64,000 nt of DNA from Rhizobium etli 8C-3 (GCF_001908375.1 NZ_CP017241.1:2297001-2361000); one strand, 5' to 3'; positions 54,678 through 63,547 are shown, numbered from the stretch's first letter. Made by a program: numbers and translations. The notes: generated from the sequence alone by a model not told the origin.

Positions 54678-56207
54678 ATGAACACGCTTTCGCCCGTCCA
54701 AAAGGCCGACATCGCCGCGCGCCACCCGCAGTTCTTCGACAGGACCTCGCTGCGCCCCTACCGCGCGCCTCTTCTCGTCATTCTCGCTGCCGCATATGTA
54801 GCGTTCTCATTCTGGTTCTTCGCGTTCGGAAAGGTCTTCTCTCAGGCCGACTACTCGATCGCCGGCACCTATCTTGCCGACTGGATCTCCTACGAGGTTC
54901 GCCCGGAGATCGACATGGCAGCCGACGGGACCATGAAGATTTCCTATTCGCGGTTCGATCCGCTTGGCGAAGATCCGAACCCCGGCTGGGTGGAGACCGA
55001 AAAGTCCGTCGTAACCCATCAGACCGGCACGGCCACACCGACGGTCAGCCTGTCCGAGCCGCAGACGACGCCGAAAAGCTGCATATCGCTGATGGTTCCC
55101 GGTGCTGCCATGGGATCGTCCGCACCTAAAGGGCCCGAATCGCCCCCGCAGGCCCCGGCGGCGACCGCTCCGGCAACCGTCACCGAGGAGGTTGTTACAC
55201 GGGCGCGGATCGCCATGAGCAGCAATTCCTCGATAGAAATGACTGCCAATAAGGCGGTGTTGACGAGAGGTGCTGAAACGGTCGTCGTGCCGATGGGTAG
55301 ATCGGACATTCGCATCGACGCCCCCCTTCCGGACTGGGCGTCGCAGAGGCGGCCGGGCGAGAAGATCATCGCCAGCTTCGGATTCGCCGGCTGGGCGGAA
55401 GTCACGACGAACGACGTCAAGGTCCACAAGCGGTTTCTCGGATGGGCGAATTTCCTGTTCGACACGCGGTCTCCCTTTTTTGGGAAGCCATATTCCGAGG
55501 TTGCGAGCCTCATTTTCGGCGGTCCCCGCATCGACCCGGAGCGGAGCAACCTGGCTCTCGCCTGGAACAACATCCTCTACAACAGCGAATGGCAGCACCT
55601 CGACGTATGGACCAAGCTCCTGCAGACCATCGTGATGGCGTTCGTCGGGACTCTGTTCGCTTCGCTCGTCGCTTTTCCCCTGGCATTCGTCGCAGCACGC
55701 AACATCACGCGCAACGGTGTTGCAAACCACGTGACGAAGAGGTCCTTCGACTTCCTTCGCTCCGTCGACATGCTGATCTGGGCGCTTTTCTTCACACGCG
55801 GCTTCGGGCCCGGCCCCCTGGCCGGCATCTCGGCGATCTTCTTCACAGACACCGGGACGCTGGGCAAACTGTATTCGGAATCACTCGAGAACATCGACGA
55901 GAAGCAGCGGGAAGGCGTCCGCTCCGTCGGAGCGTCGCCGATTGCGGTACAGCGGTTCGGTGTCCTGCCGCAGGTACTTCCTGTCTTTGCGTCGCAGGCC
56001 CTCTACTTCTGGGAGTCCAACACGCGCTCAGCGACGATCATCGGCGCCGTCGGGGCGGGAGGAATCGGCCTCAAACTGTGGGAGGCGATGCGCACCAACC
56101 AGGACTGGGAAAACGTCGGCTACATGGTGCTCCTGATTCTGATTGTCGTGTTTGCCTTCGATGCCGTCTCGAACGCGATCCGGACACGTCTGATGGGACG
56201 CCGCTGA
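54678..56207 (+). CDS. Phosphonate/phosphate ABC permease PhnE2 (PhoT) with large periplasmic insertion
   Basis: Permease of 509 residues, far longer than a usual PhnE (about 270-300). The first membrane helix is at about 30-50 (APLLVILAAAYVAFSFWFFA). A hydrophilic region of roughly 250 residues follows, containing a Ser/Pro/Ala-rich low-complexity stretch (GPESPPQAPAATAPATVTEE) and a beta-rich part. The PhnE core begins near residue 310: LLQTIVMAFVGTLFASLVAF, RSVGASPIAVQRFGVLPQVL, then SATIIGAVGAGGIGLKLWEA. Start at 54678 with GAGGT. PhoT of Sinorhizobium is similarly long. Confidence 0.93.
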   Translation: MNTLSPVQKADIAARHPQFFDRTSLRPYRAPLLVILAAAYVAFSFWFFAFGKVFSQADYSIAGTYLADWISYEVRPEIDMAADGTMKISYSRFDPLGEDPNPGWVETEKSVVTHQTGTATPTVSLSEPQTTPKSCISLMVPGAAMGSSAPKGPESPPQAPAATAPATVTEEVVTRARIAMSSNSSIEMTANKAVLTRGAETVVVPMGRSDIRIDAPLPDWASQRRPGEKIIASFGFAGWAEVTTNDVKVHKRFLGWANFLFDTRSPFFGKPYSEVASLIFGGPRIDPERSNLALAWNNILYNSEWQHLDVWTKLLQTIVMAFVGTLFASLVAFPLAFVAARNITRNGVANHVTKRSFDFLRSVDMLIWALFFTRGFGPGPLAGISAIFFTDTGTLGKLYSESLENIDEKQREGVRSVGASPIAVQRFGVLPQVLPVFASQALYFWESNTRSATIIGAVGAGGIGLKLWEAMRTNQDWENVGYMVLLILIVVFAFDAVSNAIRTRLMGRR

Positions 56208-56526
56208 ACGTTGGGCTGCAGGCGTTTGGTCTTGTGTCAGCCCGCTGAAATACGATCTGTGGTAAGTGCTCTGGCGGAGATTTGCCCGGTGTACTTCCCT
56301 CGACTGCGTCTTTGCTCATCGTGTGAGCTTCCTCAGTCGACGAACTGCTTTGTCGGACAAAGGAATTTGCCTCGCTTCCGCTATATGACAACCCGGCTCA
56401 AACAGAGCAGCCAAAGCAATGAGAGATAAAAGAACGGGTTATTGCGGCTGAACGCCCCTTGGCTCGTTAGTGAAAGACAGCTTCTTTCCAGAGGCTGCCG
56501 CCCGCAATTCTCCCGTAGCCGAGGTT

Positions 56527-56700
56527 TTACACTGCACGCATGTAATGGGTGTTGAACGGGTCGGTCATGTCGTACTTGACCTGCGTGTCGATCGAGGCGA
56601 CGCGGAGCCGGATTGTTTCGCTGTGCGTATGCGTAGGGCGCCAGCAAGGCCCTACGGGTTTGCGCCTTAATGAGGGTGGAGCCCGCTTTTGCCATCACAA
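56527..56700 (-). pseudogene. Possible remnant of a small gene
   Basis: In the 633-bp gap after phnE2, the minus strand encodes SETIRLRVASIDTQVKYDMT, then DPFNTHYMRAV and a stop at 56527, with protein-like composition. Upstream the sense passes to another frame (MAKAGSTLIKAQTRRALLAP from about 56695), so a frameshift near 56630 would be needed. No family recognised. The rest of the gap (56208-56526 and 56701-56840) shows nothing I can support. Confidence 0.3.
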
Positions 56701-56840
56701 CGGTCCGTAGTTGGCTTTCCGCAACTGACCTGTCCTTGAAGACGGCATCAAGCTCGCGCTCGCCTAGCCGTCTAGCTTCATGCACATTTGATTTCCGTAG
56801 CGGGCCGCCAAATTAAACAAGTGTCTCCATCCGCTTACTG

Positions 56841-57515
56841 TCACCGGGGCAACTCATAGGTCTGCGGCGACCGTCGATATGCTTCTTCACAACGTGGCGA
56901 ACAAAACCACGGCCCCTGCGGGGCGGCCCGCTTATAGGATGAGTATGGTGCATGCATCTTGCACACAGGATCGATCCAGGCTGGATCAGCCGACGGAGCA
57001 AGCTCGATCTCATAGAGATGGACTTCCCCGGCTACCGATCTCAGCGCCATCATTCCGAGGTCTCGCACTAGAATGCCTCTGGCAATAGCCGCCTCGGCAA
57101 CGGGTTGAGTGGCAAGTAATTGACCAGGCGATGCGAGCGCGGCGATTCGTGCTGCAATGTTGACAGTCGTGCCAAAGAGATCGCCTGCTCTGCGGATGAC
57201 CGGCCCATGGTTCAGCCCCGCCCGAGTGAGGGGTAGCCGTGGCTCCTTGCGGCATGCCTGCAACAACGCTCCGAGTACCTGGATCGCTGTATCGGGCTCG
57301 CGAAATGAGAGCATTGCCTCATCACCGATCCATTTAATCGGAGGCTCATAGCCGCTCAGGGCGTCGCGGACCATGCTCTCGAATACCTCAAGCACGTCAA
57401 GCGCGGCTGCGTCTCCATAAACATCCGCAATCGCGCTGAACCCCGCGATATCTATGAACGCAACGGTGGCCGGTGCTTTATCCAAAATCTCTCGCAGCCT
57501 CACATCTCTCTCCAT
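56841..57515 (-). CDS. Class III nucleotidyl cyclase fused to a C-terminal YHS domain
   Basis: Soluble protein of 224 residues. Residues 15-170 form a class III cyclase domain: metal Asp22 in VAFIDIAGFSAI, metal Asp66 and possible purine-contacting Lys61 in IKWIGDEAMLSF, and GDLFGTTVNIAARIAALASP, with the transition-state Asn/Arg in VNIAARI. It probably makes cAMP. Residues 182-216 are a YHS domain (DPVCKM, then WFCSPRCEEAYRRSP) with Cys185, Cys205 and Cys209, a likely metal or redox sensor. No membrane segment. Divergent from the gene at 57618. Confidence 0.85.
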   Translation of the reverse strand: MERDVRLREILDKAPATVAFIDIAGFSAIADVYGDAAALDVLEVFESMVRDALSGYEPPIKWIGDEAMLSFREPDTAIQVLGALLQACRKEPRLPLTRAGLNHGPVIRRAGDLFGTTVNIAARIAALASPGQLLATQPVAEAAIARGILVRDLGMMALRSVAGEVHLYEIELAPSADPAWIDPVCKMHAPYSSYKRAAPQGPWFCSPRCEEAYRRSPQTYELPR

Positions 57516-57617
57516 GGCCCGAAGATTTGATCGCTAGCAACGCCGCATTCTCGCCTGCGTTCGCGTCCTAAGCAACTTCTGAAACCATCGCTAACAGGAG
57601 CCCTTGACCTTCCCGTC

Positions 57618-58001
57618 ATGGGAGGGATTACCTATGTCGTCCTGGGCGTCATCACGGCAAGCTCGCTGCCCAAAAGCGATCTGCTCGCGCTCACCTCGAA
57701 AATCTGTTCTGACGACATTTCCATTTATGGCACGACAAAATCGAAACCCGATGTCTTGGCTGAGAAAGCTACGGACGTCGACAGATGGCCAATGCGAAGC
57801 TCTGTCGTCCAACCGGACAGTGTTGTCAGCTCGTGTGCGGCGGGGCGCTGTCGGGTAAGCGGGATACGATTGGCGTGTGTTCGATATCCCAAAGGAAACG
57901 AGCGTACGGCTCGGCACAGTTTTGAAGTTGACATGAGTGGGCTGCGCATCGTGGCTGAAGATGGCAAAGTAATCAGTCGTCAAAGGAACGGCGAGAGATA
58001 A
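57618..58001 (+). CDS. Hypothetical protein, possibly secreted
   Basis: Frame of 127 residues: MGGITYVVLGVITASSLPKS (short hydrophobic start that could be a weak signal), then LTSKICSDDISIYGTTKSKP, and late SFEVDMSGLRIVAEDGKVIS. Four Cys are present. No family is recognised and there is no clear ribosome site. It lies between two cyclase genes, 150 bp before the second. Composition is plausible but not decisive. Confidence 0.4.
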   Translation: MGGITYVVLGVITASSLPKSDLLALTSKICSDDISIYGTTKSKPDVLAEKATDVDRWPMRSSVVQPDSVVSSCAAGRCRVSGIRLACVRYPKGNERTARHSFEVDMSGLRIVAEDGKVISRQRNGER

Positions 58002-58151
58002 ACGGCAGCGGCCGCCAAAGACGTCGTTCGCCTTGACCTTCCAACCTTGGAAAGGTCCATGTTCCTCTAACTCGCGACACCGTCGTCACAAAAAAGACGC
58101 TTCCGCCGCAAAGCAGGCAAGGCGTGATCGAAAAGCCAGGTAAAGACCGCC

Positions 58152-59498
58152 ATGAAATCTGCAAACGGCGCTCAATGGGACTACGCGCGAGAAATTCGTT
58201 CGATCCTTCTGCGCTTTGTCGCGTTCGCGATTCTTCTCGCCAACCTCTTGCTAGGCGGCAACGAAGGCGCCGGAAGGACGCACTTAATCGTTGTCGTCAG
58301 CTATCTCGTCATCAGCATCACTTCCGTCGCAACAGCGCGATTCCTTCCTGATCGCTCTTGGTTGAAAACCCTCTTTGTCGTACTCGACTCCTTGCTGGTC
58401 GTCTTAATTTTATATGGGCACATCCTTGGCGAGCCGGTTACCGAAAACCACAATTTGACGACAACCAGCTTGGTGGTGGCATTTATCCTGCTCACCCATG
58501 TAGGCCTCAAGCTGGATCGGCGGCTGGTCCTTATCTTCTCCAGCCTCGTCCTCTTTTCGTGGATCACCATGCTGGCTATCACTGCTGCGAGGCATCATAC
58601 GGCTGACACGGTGTCGTTGATCGCATCGTTCTTCAATCAGGACCTGGGTCTCACGGTCAGCTTTGGCTTCACCGCCTTTGCAATCTATCTTCTCGCGAAG
58701 GACCACGACCGGACGCGCAAGGAAGCGCTGCGAGCGGATGAGCGACGTCTCAACCTTTCGAGGTTCTTCTCGCCGCTCGTGGTCGCGGACCTTGAGGAAG
58801 GCAGTTCGGCTCTCGATCTCGAACGTCGCAACGCGGCGATCATGTTCGTTGATTTGCGAAATTTCACAAGCTTTGCCGAGACTGCGCCAGCACGCGAACT
58901 GGCCTGGGTTCTGGGGGAATACCGGCACCTTGTTTCGGGCACCATTTTTGAGCACGGCGGGACCGTCGATAAGTTTATTGGCGACGGGGTCATGGCGGTC
59001 TTCGGCCAACCCTCCCCCAGAGAAGACGACGCAGACCGCGCCTTGGCATGCGCGCTTGATCTCGTCGATGCGCTCAGCGATTGGAAGAACCACAGTGGTT
59101 ACCCTGGCCTCGACGCAGGTATTGGCTTGCACTGCGGCACGGTCGTCGGCGGCGTCCTGGACAGCGGATGCCATAGCGAGTTTACCGTAATCGGTGATGC
59201 GGTTAACGTCGCCCAGCGCCTGGAGTCTCTGGCCAAATCATTCGATGCGCCGCTCGTCGTGTCGTCGGCCCTGATGGCCCAGCTCCAGAACCCCGTTCCA
59301 CCTGCCCTCTGGATATCGCAGAGTGCGGTGGCACTGCCGGGACGTCGGCTTCCAATAGATGTGTGGTACTTGCGCCGCGAAGCGGGCCTTGCGCTCGCTG
59401 AGGATAGCCTGCGCAACGAAACCGGGGGCGTGCAGACCGCCCTTCAAAGGTCGTCCTTCCAGCCATCGCCTCCGGCGCCCGATGTGTGCACGGGATAG
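58152..59498 (+). CDS. Membrane-anchored class III adenylate/guanylate cyclase
   Basis: Protein of 448 residues. The first 185 residues hold about five or six membrane helices (ILLRFVAFAILLANLLLGGN, HLIVVVSYLVISITSVATAR, TLFVVLDSLLVVLILYGHIL, LTVSFGFTAFAIYLLAKDHD). A short coiled linker leads to a class III cyclase domain: the first metal Asp in AAIMFVDLRNFTSFAETA, the second in FIGDGVMAVFGQP, and FTVIGDAVNVAQRLESLAKS with the Asn/Arg pair. The tail after residue 400 is disordered. The ATG lies 8 bp after AAAGACC, a weak site. Likely makes cAMP in response to a membrane signal. Confidence 0.92.
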   Translation: MKSANGAQWDYAREIRSILLRFVAFAILLANLLLGGNEGAGRTHLIVVVSYLVISITSVATARFLPDRSWLKTLFVVLDSLLVVLILYGHILGEPVTENHNLTTTSLVVAFILLTHVGLKLDRRLVLIFSSLVLFSWITMLAITAARHHTADTVSLIASFFNQDLGLTVSFGFTAFAIYLLAKDHDRTRKEALRADERRLNLSRFFSPLVVADLEEGSSALDLERRNAAIMFVDLRNFTSFAETAPARELAWVLGEYRHLVSGTIFEHGGTVDKFIGDGVMAVFGQPSPREDDADRALACALDLVDALSDWKNHSGYPGLDAGIGLHCGTVVGGVLDSGCHSEFTVIGDAVNVAQRLESLAKSFDAPLVVSSALMAQLQNPVPPALWISQSAVALPGRRLPIDVWYLRREAGLALAEDSLRNETGGVQTALQRSSFQPSPPAPDVCTG

Positions 59499-59546
59499 TC
59501 GATTCTCGGGACTGTTTCGCCTCTGCGTCACGTTTGTCAGTGCCGA

Positions 59547-59717
59547 CTATACGATCAATTCAAACTGCTTCATGAGAAGGCCTGGAAAACCGAGTCGCCC
59601 GAAAAAACCATTCACCGTTTCACGAAAAAATGATTCTGGGCGTCGAATAAAGCGCCTCGGCAGCAAGGTCAGATCCGACGAAGCAACAATCCGGTGCGAA
59701 TTTAGGATTCTGGGCAT
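59547..59717 (-). CDS. Possible small basic protein
   Basis: Frame of 56 residues, MPRILNSHRIVASSDLTLLP, then RRFIRRPESFFRETVNGFFG. It is preceded by AGGAGAAGAGGACAAGG, a strong ribosome site. No homologue recognised; the frame may be chance. The surrounding 59499-60034 otherwise shows no supported gene. Confidence 0.3.
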   Translation of the reverse strand: MPRILNSHRIVASSDLTLLPRRFIRRPESFFRETVNGFFGRLGFPGLLMKQFELIV

Positions 59718-60034
59718 GGCCTTGTCCTCTTCTCCTAAGCTAACAAGGGATGACATGGCATTGTTCCAGTCATGATCTTGGGCGGCGATTTTGGGCCTTC
59801 AGGAAGGGACTGACACAAAAGCGCATGCTTCCAAGCGGGTGGCGACAAGCTTGAGGTTCGTGAGTAGGAAGCAAGAGCCCTGAGCATCAGCTTGCTGGGC
59901 CCAAGGAACCTCAATCGGACATCAACACGACAACCGACCTCGGAGTCACGAGAGAATTCAGTTCGATGACGGTGTTCGGGAGTATCATGGTTGAGACGTG
60001 GGGCATTGAACCCGGCTCGGCTGATGCTCGTTCG

Positions 60035-60103
60035 TCAACCATTCTTTACCTTTGAGTTCTCGTAATCGGGCAGCGTTGTGAAGCAGATGGGGATTGCGTT
60101 CAT
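60035..60103 (-). CDS. Possible 22-residue peptide
   Basis: Very short frame MNAIPICFTTLPDYENSKVK plus NG, with a strong CGGAGG site 5 bp before the ATG at 60103. It lies 52 bp downstream of the small gene at 60156-60350 on the same strand. It could be a tiny protein or a truncated start of a lost gene. Confidence 0.25.
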   Translation of the reverse strand: MNAIPICFTTLPDYENSKVKNG

Positions 60104-60155
60104 GTCGGCCTCCGATGACGGACGCCGCATGACGTAGAAGAATATCTCTTGCCAC

Positions 60156-60350
60156 TCAGTGAGAGGTGATCGCGCGACCGCTGGACGCGAGATGCTCTGT
60201 AATGGCGCGCCGGATTTCGGTTACCGTGTCAAAGAGCCTGTTGTCCAAGTCGATGACATTGAAGCGGACCGCGATGAATTTGAGGCGGTTTTCGACAGGG
60301 ACCGCGATCCCGACTTCCTGACCATTGAATACGACAGCTTGCTTTTGCAT
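60156..60350 (-). CDS. Small hypothetical protein, 64 residues
   Basis: Starts MQKQAVVFNGQEVGIAVPVE and continues NRLKFIAVRFNVIDLDNRLF, then DTVTEIRRAITEHLASSGRA. The beta-then-helix pattern and normal codon use suggest a real small soluble protein. The start at 60350 was chosen for the GAGGT site; an upstream Met at 60371 lacks one. Function unknown. Confidence 0.6.
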   Translation of the reverse strand: MQKQAVVFNGQEVGIAVPVENRLKFIAVRFNVIDLDNRLFDTVTEIRRAITEHLASSGRAITSH

Positions 60351-61080
60351 AACAAACCTCGGGCGCGCCACAGGGGAGCACCATCTTAGAAAAGTGGAAT
60401 AAAGGGTTGGTTTACGACGCGTCAGATTGCCGTCGTAGGTCGGTATCGGATCGAGATGAGATCACGCATTCGCTACACCATTGCGAACAAACGAAGTCAG
60501 ACAAAACAACGTCATCATCCTCCCACAAGCGAGGTCAAACGACCGGTGAGTATCGCCGGCGACGGCCGGTTATTTCGGAACTCTTATGTAAAAACGTAGT
60601 CGAGAAACTTCGAGCAAGCAACTGATTTTTGTGATTATTTAGCGTTTTGAATCGTATGATAATTACCGCAGGTGCGAAGTATCAAATGATGTACGTTCGT
60701 CTGCGAAGGCCCCATCGACGGCTTTACCCGGACGATATTGCAGACTAGGCATCGCTCCGGGTCCAAAATCCCACGCAAGGTCGCGATAGCACCTACGCGC
60801 AATCCGAGATTCAAAATCTCGGCCGTCCCGATCGACGTGACATAGGTGGCATTGGTCTACCAAATCCGCGTATGGAAGTGCCAGACAGTATATGGGTCCA
60901 CCACGCTCTGGCGGTGAACGGGCGTCGCAATCACACGCCCGCGGAGCGTAGAGCTAAGCCACCAAAGTACCCCTGTCGATGGCATCCAGGCCAATGGAAA
61001 CTCGGCGTCACCAAAATCCAGGAAAACGGGACGCTTGTCACCTCTCCAGCGGTCGATCATCGCTGCGGCGCGAGCCGAAG

Positions 61081-61480
61081 ACGCCCTCAATCAGCTGTCA
61101 TCGAAACCAGTCGCGAGAAGGACCGAACGATCGAGGAGCTGAAAACCGAGGTGGCGACCTTGGTCAGCAAGCTGCCCGAGGCCGCACAAAGCCAATATGA
61201 CGAAGACTGGCGGAACTCGTTCTTCAAAAGGACACCTACAAGCGGATCAAGGAGGCCCTGGGCGAGAAAGATGCCAACGACATCCTCAAGCGCGTTGAGG
61301 AGCTGCTTGCCACTGAACAGGAGGCGGCCAACCTGCGGAATGCTAATGACATCCTGAACATGCAGCAGCGTGATCTAGCGACGCGCCTCGATGATACCTT
61401 TAAGAAGCTCACCCAGCGGGACGCCGAGCTTGCGAAACTCGGTGTCCGAGAATACTTCTCAATCGATTGCGTTCGGAGTT
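61081..61480 (+). pseudogene. Frameshifted coiled-coil protein fragment
   Basis: One frame gives SREKDRTIEELKTEVATLVS, then KLPEAAQSQYDEDWRNSFF, to about 61226. The next frame continues as KDTYKRIKEALGEKDANDIL, then KRVEELLATEQEAANLRNAN, then DILNMQQRDLATRLDDTFKK, with strong heptad-like charge pattern, to LAKLGVREYF. The two halves join well, so a single-base change broke a long helical protein. No intact start is visible upstream, and 60351-61080 shows no other supported gene. Confidence 0.55.
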
Positions 61481-61485
61481 TCTGG

Positions 61486-62013
61486 CTATTCCGACGGCTT
61501 GGAAAAGCCGCGGTAGAAGCGTGTCGGATGCAGCAGCGAACTCACGATGTTCGCGACGATCGGCCCATCCGCCTCGCTCTTCGCCCTTGCTTCCTGCCAC
61601 TCCCCATCGGCGGTGAACAATGAGTAGAGAAGTCCGACGACCGCAATGGCCGCCACGATCGCAATGTCCCGGACAACTCTCCTGCCCCACCATCTGGCCT
61701 GTCGTGACAGGAAAGAACGTGTGCGATCTTGCGAGCGGCGTCGATGGACAGCAGCGCGGTATGTCGGCGTCGCTCCTCGATGTCCTGCTCCGTCACGCCG
61801 GAGAATTTGATGCAGCCTGGTCAGTTGCTTGTCGCTCAACCGCGTCCTGCTGCCATATTTCTCCAACCTTGAGAGCACGTCCGACAGAAAGCTCCGCTGC
61901 CAAGGGCCCAGAGCCGCTTCCGCCAATGCAGTCCGAATGTTGGCTTTGAGATGTTCCGTCTCAAAAAGCACGAGCGCGGCGTCACTTGGCTTCGAATCTG
62001 AATAGCCCTGCAA
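61486..62013 (-). CDS. Single-pass membrane protein, internal frame disturbed
   Basis: Open frame of 175 residues: helical N-terminus (LVLFETEHLKANIRTALAEA, LGPWQRSFLSDVLSRLEKYG), one membrane helix (DIAIVAAIAVVGLLYSLFTA) and a short tail. Residues about 72-105 in this frame are Arg-rich and shadow-like, while another frame there reads VTEQDIEERRRHTALLSIDA, then ARKIAHVLSCHDR. Two compensating frameshifts are therefore likely. The formal start is a TTG immediately after the stop of the upstream gene. Function unknown. Confidence 0.5.
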   Translation of the reverse strand: MQGYSDSKPSDAALVLFETEHLKANIRTALAEAALGPWQRSFLSDVLSRLEKYGSRTRLSDKQLTRLHQILRRDGAGHRGATPTYRAAVHRRRSQDRTRSFLSRQARWWGRRVVRDIAIVAAIAVVGLLYSLFTADGEWQEARAKSEADGPIVANIVSSLLHPTRFYRGFSKPSE

Positions 62014-62286
62014 CTAGCGAAACGGCTCCGTGCGCCGGGTCGATTTTCTATAGTGAATCCATAAGGCGGCTATGCAGCCAAGCATGGCAAAGCCATACCA
62101 ACCGAACATCAGGCCCAGCACCCATTGTTCCTGGCTATTGCGAAGACCAAAACCAGTGGCGATCAAAACAACATGAGCAATAAGAAGTCCAAGCGCCACG
62201 AAGATCACGAACACAACCCCTGTTAGTGAGATCGTTGTACGAAAAACAACCGAGACTTCCAAGATGTGGCGGCCTTCTGATTGCAA
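62014..62286 (-). CDS. Two-helix membrane protein of unknown function
   Basis: Protein of 90 residues with two clear membrane segments, LTGVVFVIFVALGLLIAHVV and GLMFGWYGFAMLGCIAALWI, and a basic C-terminus (HYRKSTRRTEPFR). Its stop directly abuts the TTG start of the next gene, so the two are likely co-translated and may form one membrane unit. The start at 62286 has no strong ribosome site; an internal start is possible. Confidence 0.55.
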   Translation of the reverse strand: MQSEGRHILEVSVVFRTTISLTGVVFVIFVALGLLIAHVVLIATGFGLRNSQEQWVLGLMFGWYGFAMLGCIAALWIHYRKSTRRTEPFR

Positions 62287-62381
62287 GCTGGTAAATCTCC
62301 AGTTACAGAATTTGCTCCAGATGATCGGTTAAGGAGAGCGCCTAAGATGGACGTGAACTCTTTCGTTGCACAGGAGACGTA

Positions 62382-62717
62382 ATGCCGGTCGGTTTCGCGG
62401 AAGGACTCTCATTCGACCACACCAGGACGAACTGGACCGGCGACGGCCCTCGTCCGCTCTCCTGGACTATGTGGTATCCGGCCGTCGATAGCGCCAATGA
62501 AACGCTTGCGACTGAACATCCGATTTTCCGGCTGCATCCCATCGCTCCGGATGCCGCGCTGAAGAATGCCGGGAAGCCTCATCCTCTCGTCCTGCTGTCG
62601 CACGGCAGTAGCGGCGTCACCTTCGGCCTTGTTATCAATCGCTTGCGAAGCGCTCGACAGCACGTCCTCTTGTGGTGTCACATCCGGCATCCCGATCATC
62701 GGTCAGTTCGATCTTGA
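62382..62717 (+). pseudogene. Truncated alpha/beta hydrolase (dienelactone hydrolase-like)
   Basis: Starts MPVGFAEGLSFDHTRTNWTG with an AGGAGA site. Residues 1-83 look like the N-terminus of predicted dienelactone hydrolases: RPLSWTMWYPAVDS, then PHPLVLLSHGSSGVTFGL with the oxyanion strand. After about 62630 the sequence turns shadow-like and stops, without the nucleophile elbow (GxSxG) or later catalytic residues. A full enzyme needs over 250 residues, so this is a remnant. Confidence 0.6.
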
Positions 62718-62846
62718 GATTTTCCGAAGCGCTATCTGCAGTTGTAAAATGAAAGTTCGATTACTACTCACATTAGGTAAATAGGAAAAGAACGCCGAAA
62801 CGTTAGAATGCCGCCCGTAAAATCCGGTCACGGATTTGGGGGGACC

Positions 62847-63329
62847 ATGCGAGATCGTCTGAAAATGGTTGGACCCGCCATCGCGGCTTCAGGTCGATGC
62901 GTTGGGATTGGCGTTTTAGGTGCTGTTTTAACCTTTTCCCAAGCCAGCGCAGAACCGCAATCAAACGGTTCTATGCTCACAGCCAAACTGAGATTGCTTT
63001 GCGGCCAGTCGGATGTCGTCTGGAACTATGTTGTAACGATAATGGGTGAAAGAGAAGCAATCCTGAACAACAGCAATCAGGGCAAACAAGGTGAAACAAT
63101 CCGCCACTTCGTGCTTTATCGCGATAACAGCTGGGTCCTGATTTACGATTTCTTTCGGCGGGGACGTCCAAGCAGAGAAGATCAAGCCTGCATCGTCGCC
63201 AGCGGTTCCCAAGAAACAGCCTACGAGGCCGTCGGGCTATTGGTTGTCGAGCTTCCAAATGAGTGGATGGGTGAGCGTCTGAAGGACGTTCCTCCTCCGG
63301 AGCTTGATGGAACACCAGTAACCTACTAG
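62847..63329 (+). CDS. Secreted hypothetical protein
   Basis: Protein of 160 residues from the ATG at 62847 (site GGGGGG). A signal peptide of about 35 residues (MVGPAIAASGRCVGIGVLGA, then LTFSQASA) precedes EPQSNGSM. The mature part has two Cys about 60 residues apart (LRLLCGQSD, EDQACIVAS) and a pattern WVLIYDFFRRGRPS. No family is recognised with confidence. It stands alone, 32 bp before a truncated gene. Confidence 0.7.
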   Translation: MRDRLKMVGPAIAASGRCVGIGVLGAVLTFSQASAEPQSNGSMLTAKLRLLCGQSDVVWNYVVTIMGEREAILNNSNQGKQGETIRHFVLYRDNSWVLIYDFFRRGRPSREDQACIVASGSQETAYEAVGLLVVELPNEWMGERLKDVPPPELDGTPVTY

Positions 63330-63361
63330 CGCCATCAGCGCTGTGAGCCGGAGGTGCTTAC

Positions 63362-63547
63362 ATGAGACGCTTAATCGAAGCCGCCTTAATTCTATTCATC
63401 CTGACGCCGCACGGGTTTGCCGAGGGCGTCCGGCCCAAATTTCCGCCAGACGAGAGGTTAAACGTTCCGTCGCTTACCCTTACGGACGAGCAGTTTCTGC
63501 GGGGCGATACGGCGAACGGGATTGCTGTGACCCTAACGGGAGTGTGA
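63362..63547 (+). pseudogene. Truncated secreted hydrolase-like N-terminus
   Basis: A strong GGAGGT site precedes MRRLIEAALILFILTPHGFA, a clear signal peptide. LNVPSLTLTDEQFLRGDTAN follows, then an early stop after IAVTLTGV. This resembles the start of periplasmic dienelactone-hydrolase-like enzymes, where a strand of this kind leads into the catalytic domain. No catalytic part follows, so the gene appears cut short at about 61 residues. It could instead be a small secreted protein. Confidence 0.4.

Noticed and set aside
56208..56520. Possible terminator or gene after phnE2
   Set aside because: No stable stem with T-tract and no coherent reading frame were seen in this stretch.
60663..61090. 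Minus-strand frames ending near 60663 and 60857 (for example DRWRGDKRPVFLDFGDAEFP)
   Set aside because: Overlapping, without ribosome sites and without a consistent frame; a PilZ-like reading was considered but no RxxxR or DxSxxG motif is present.
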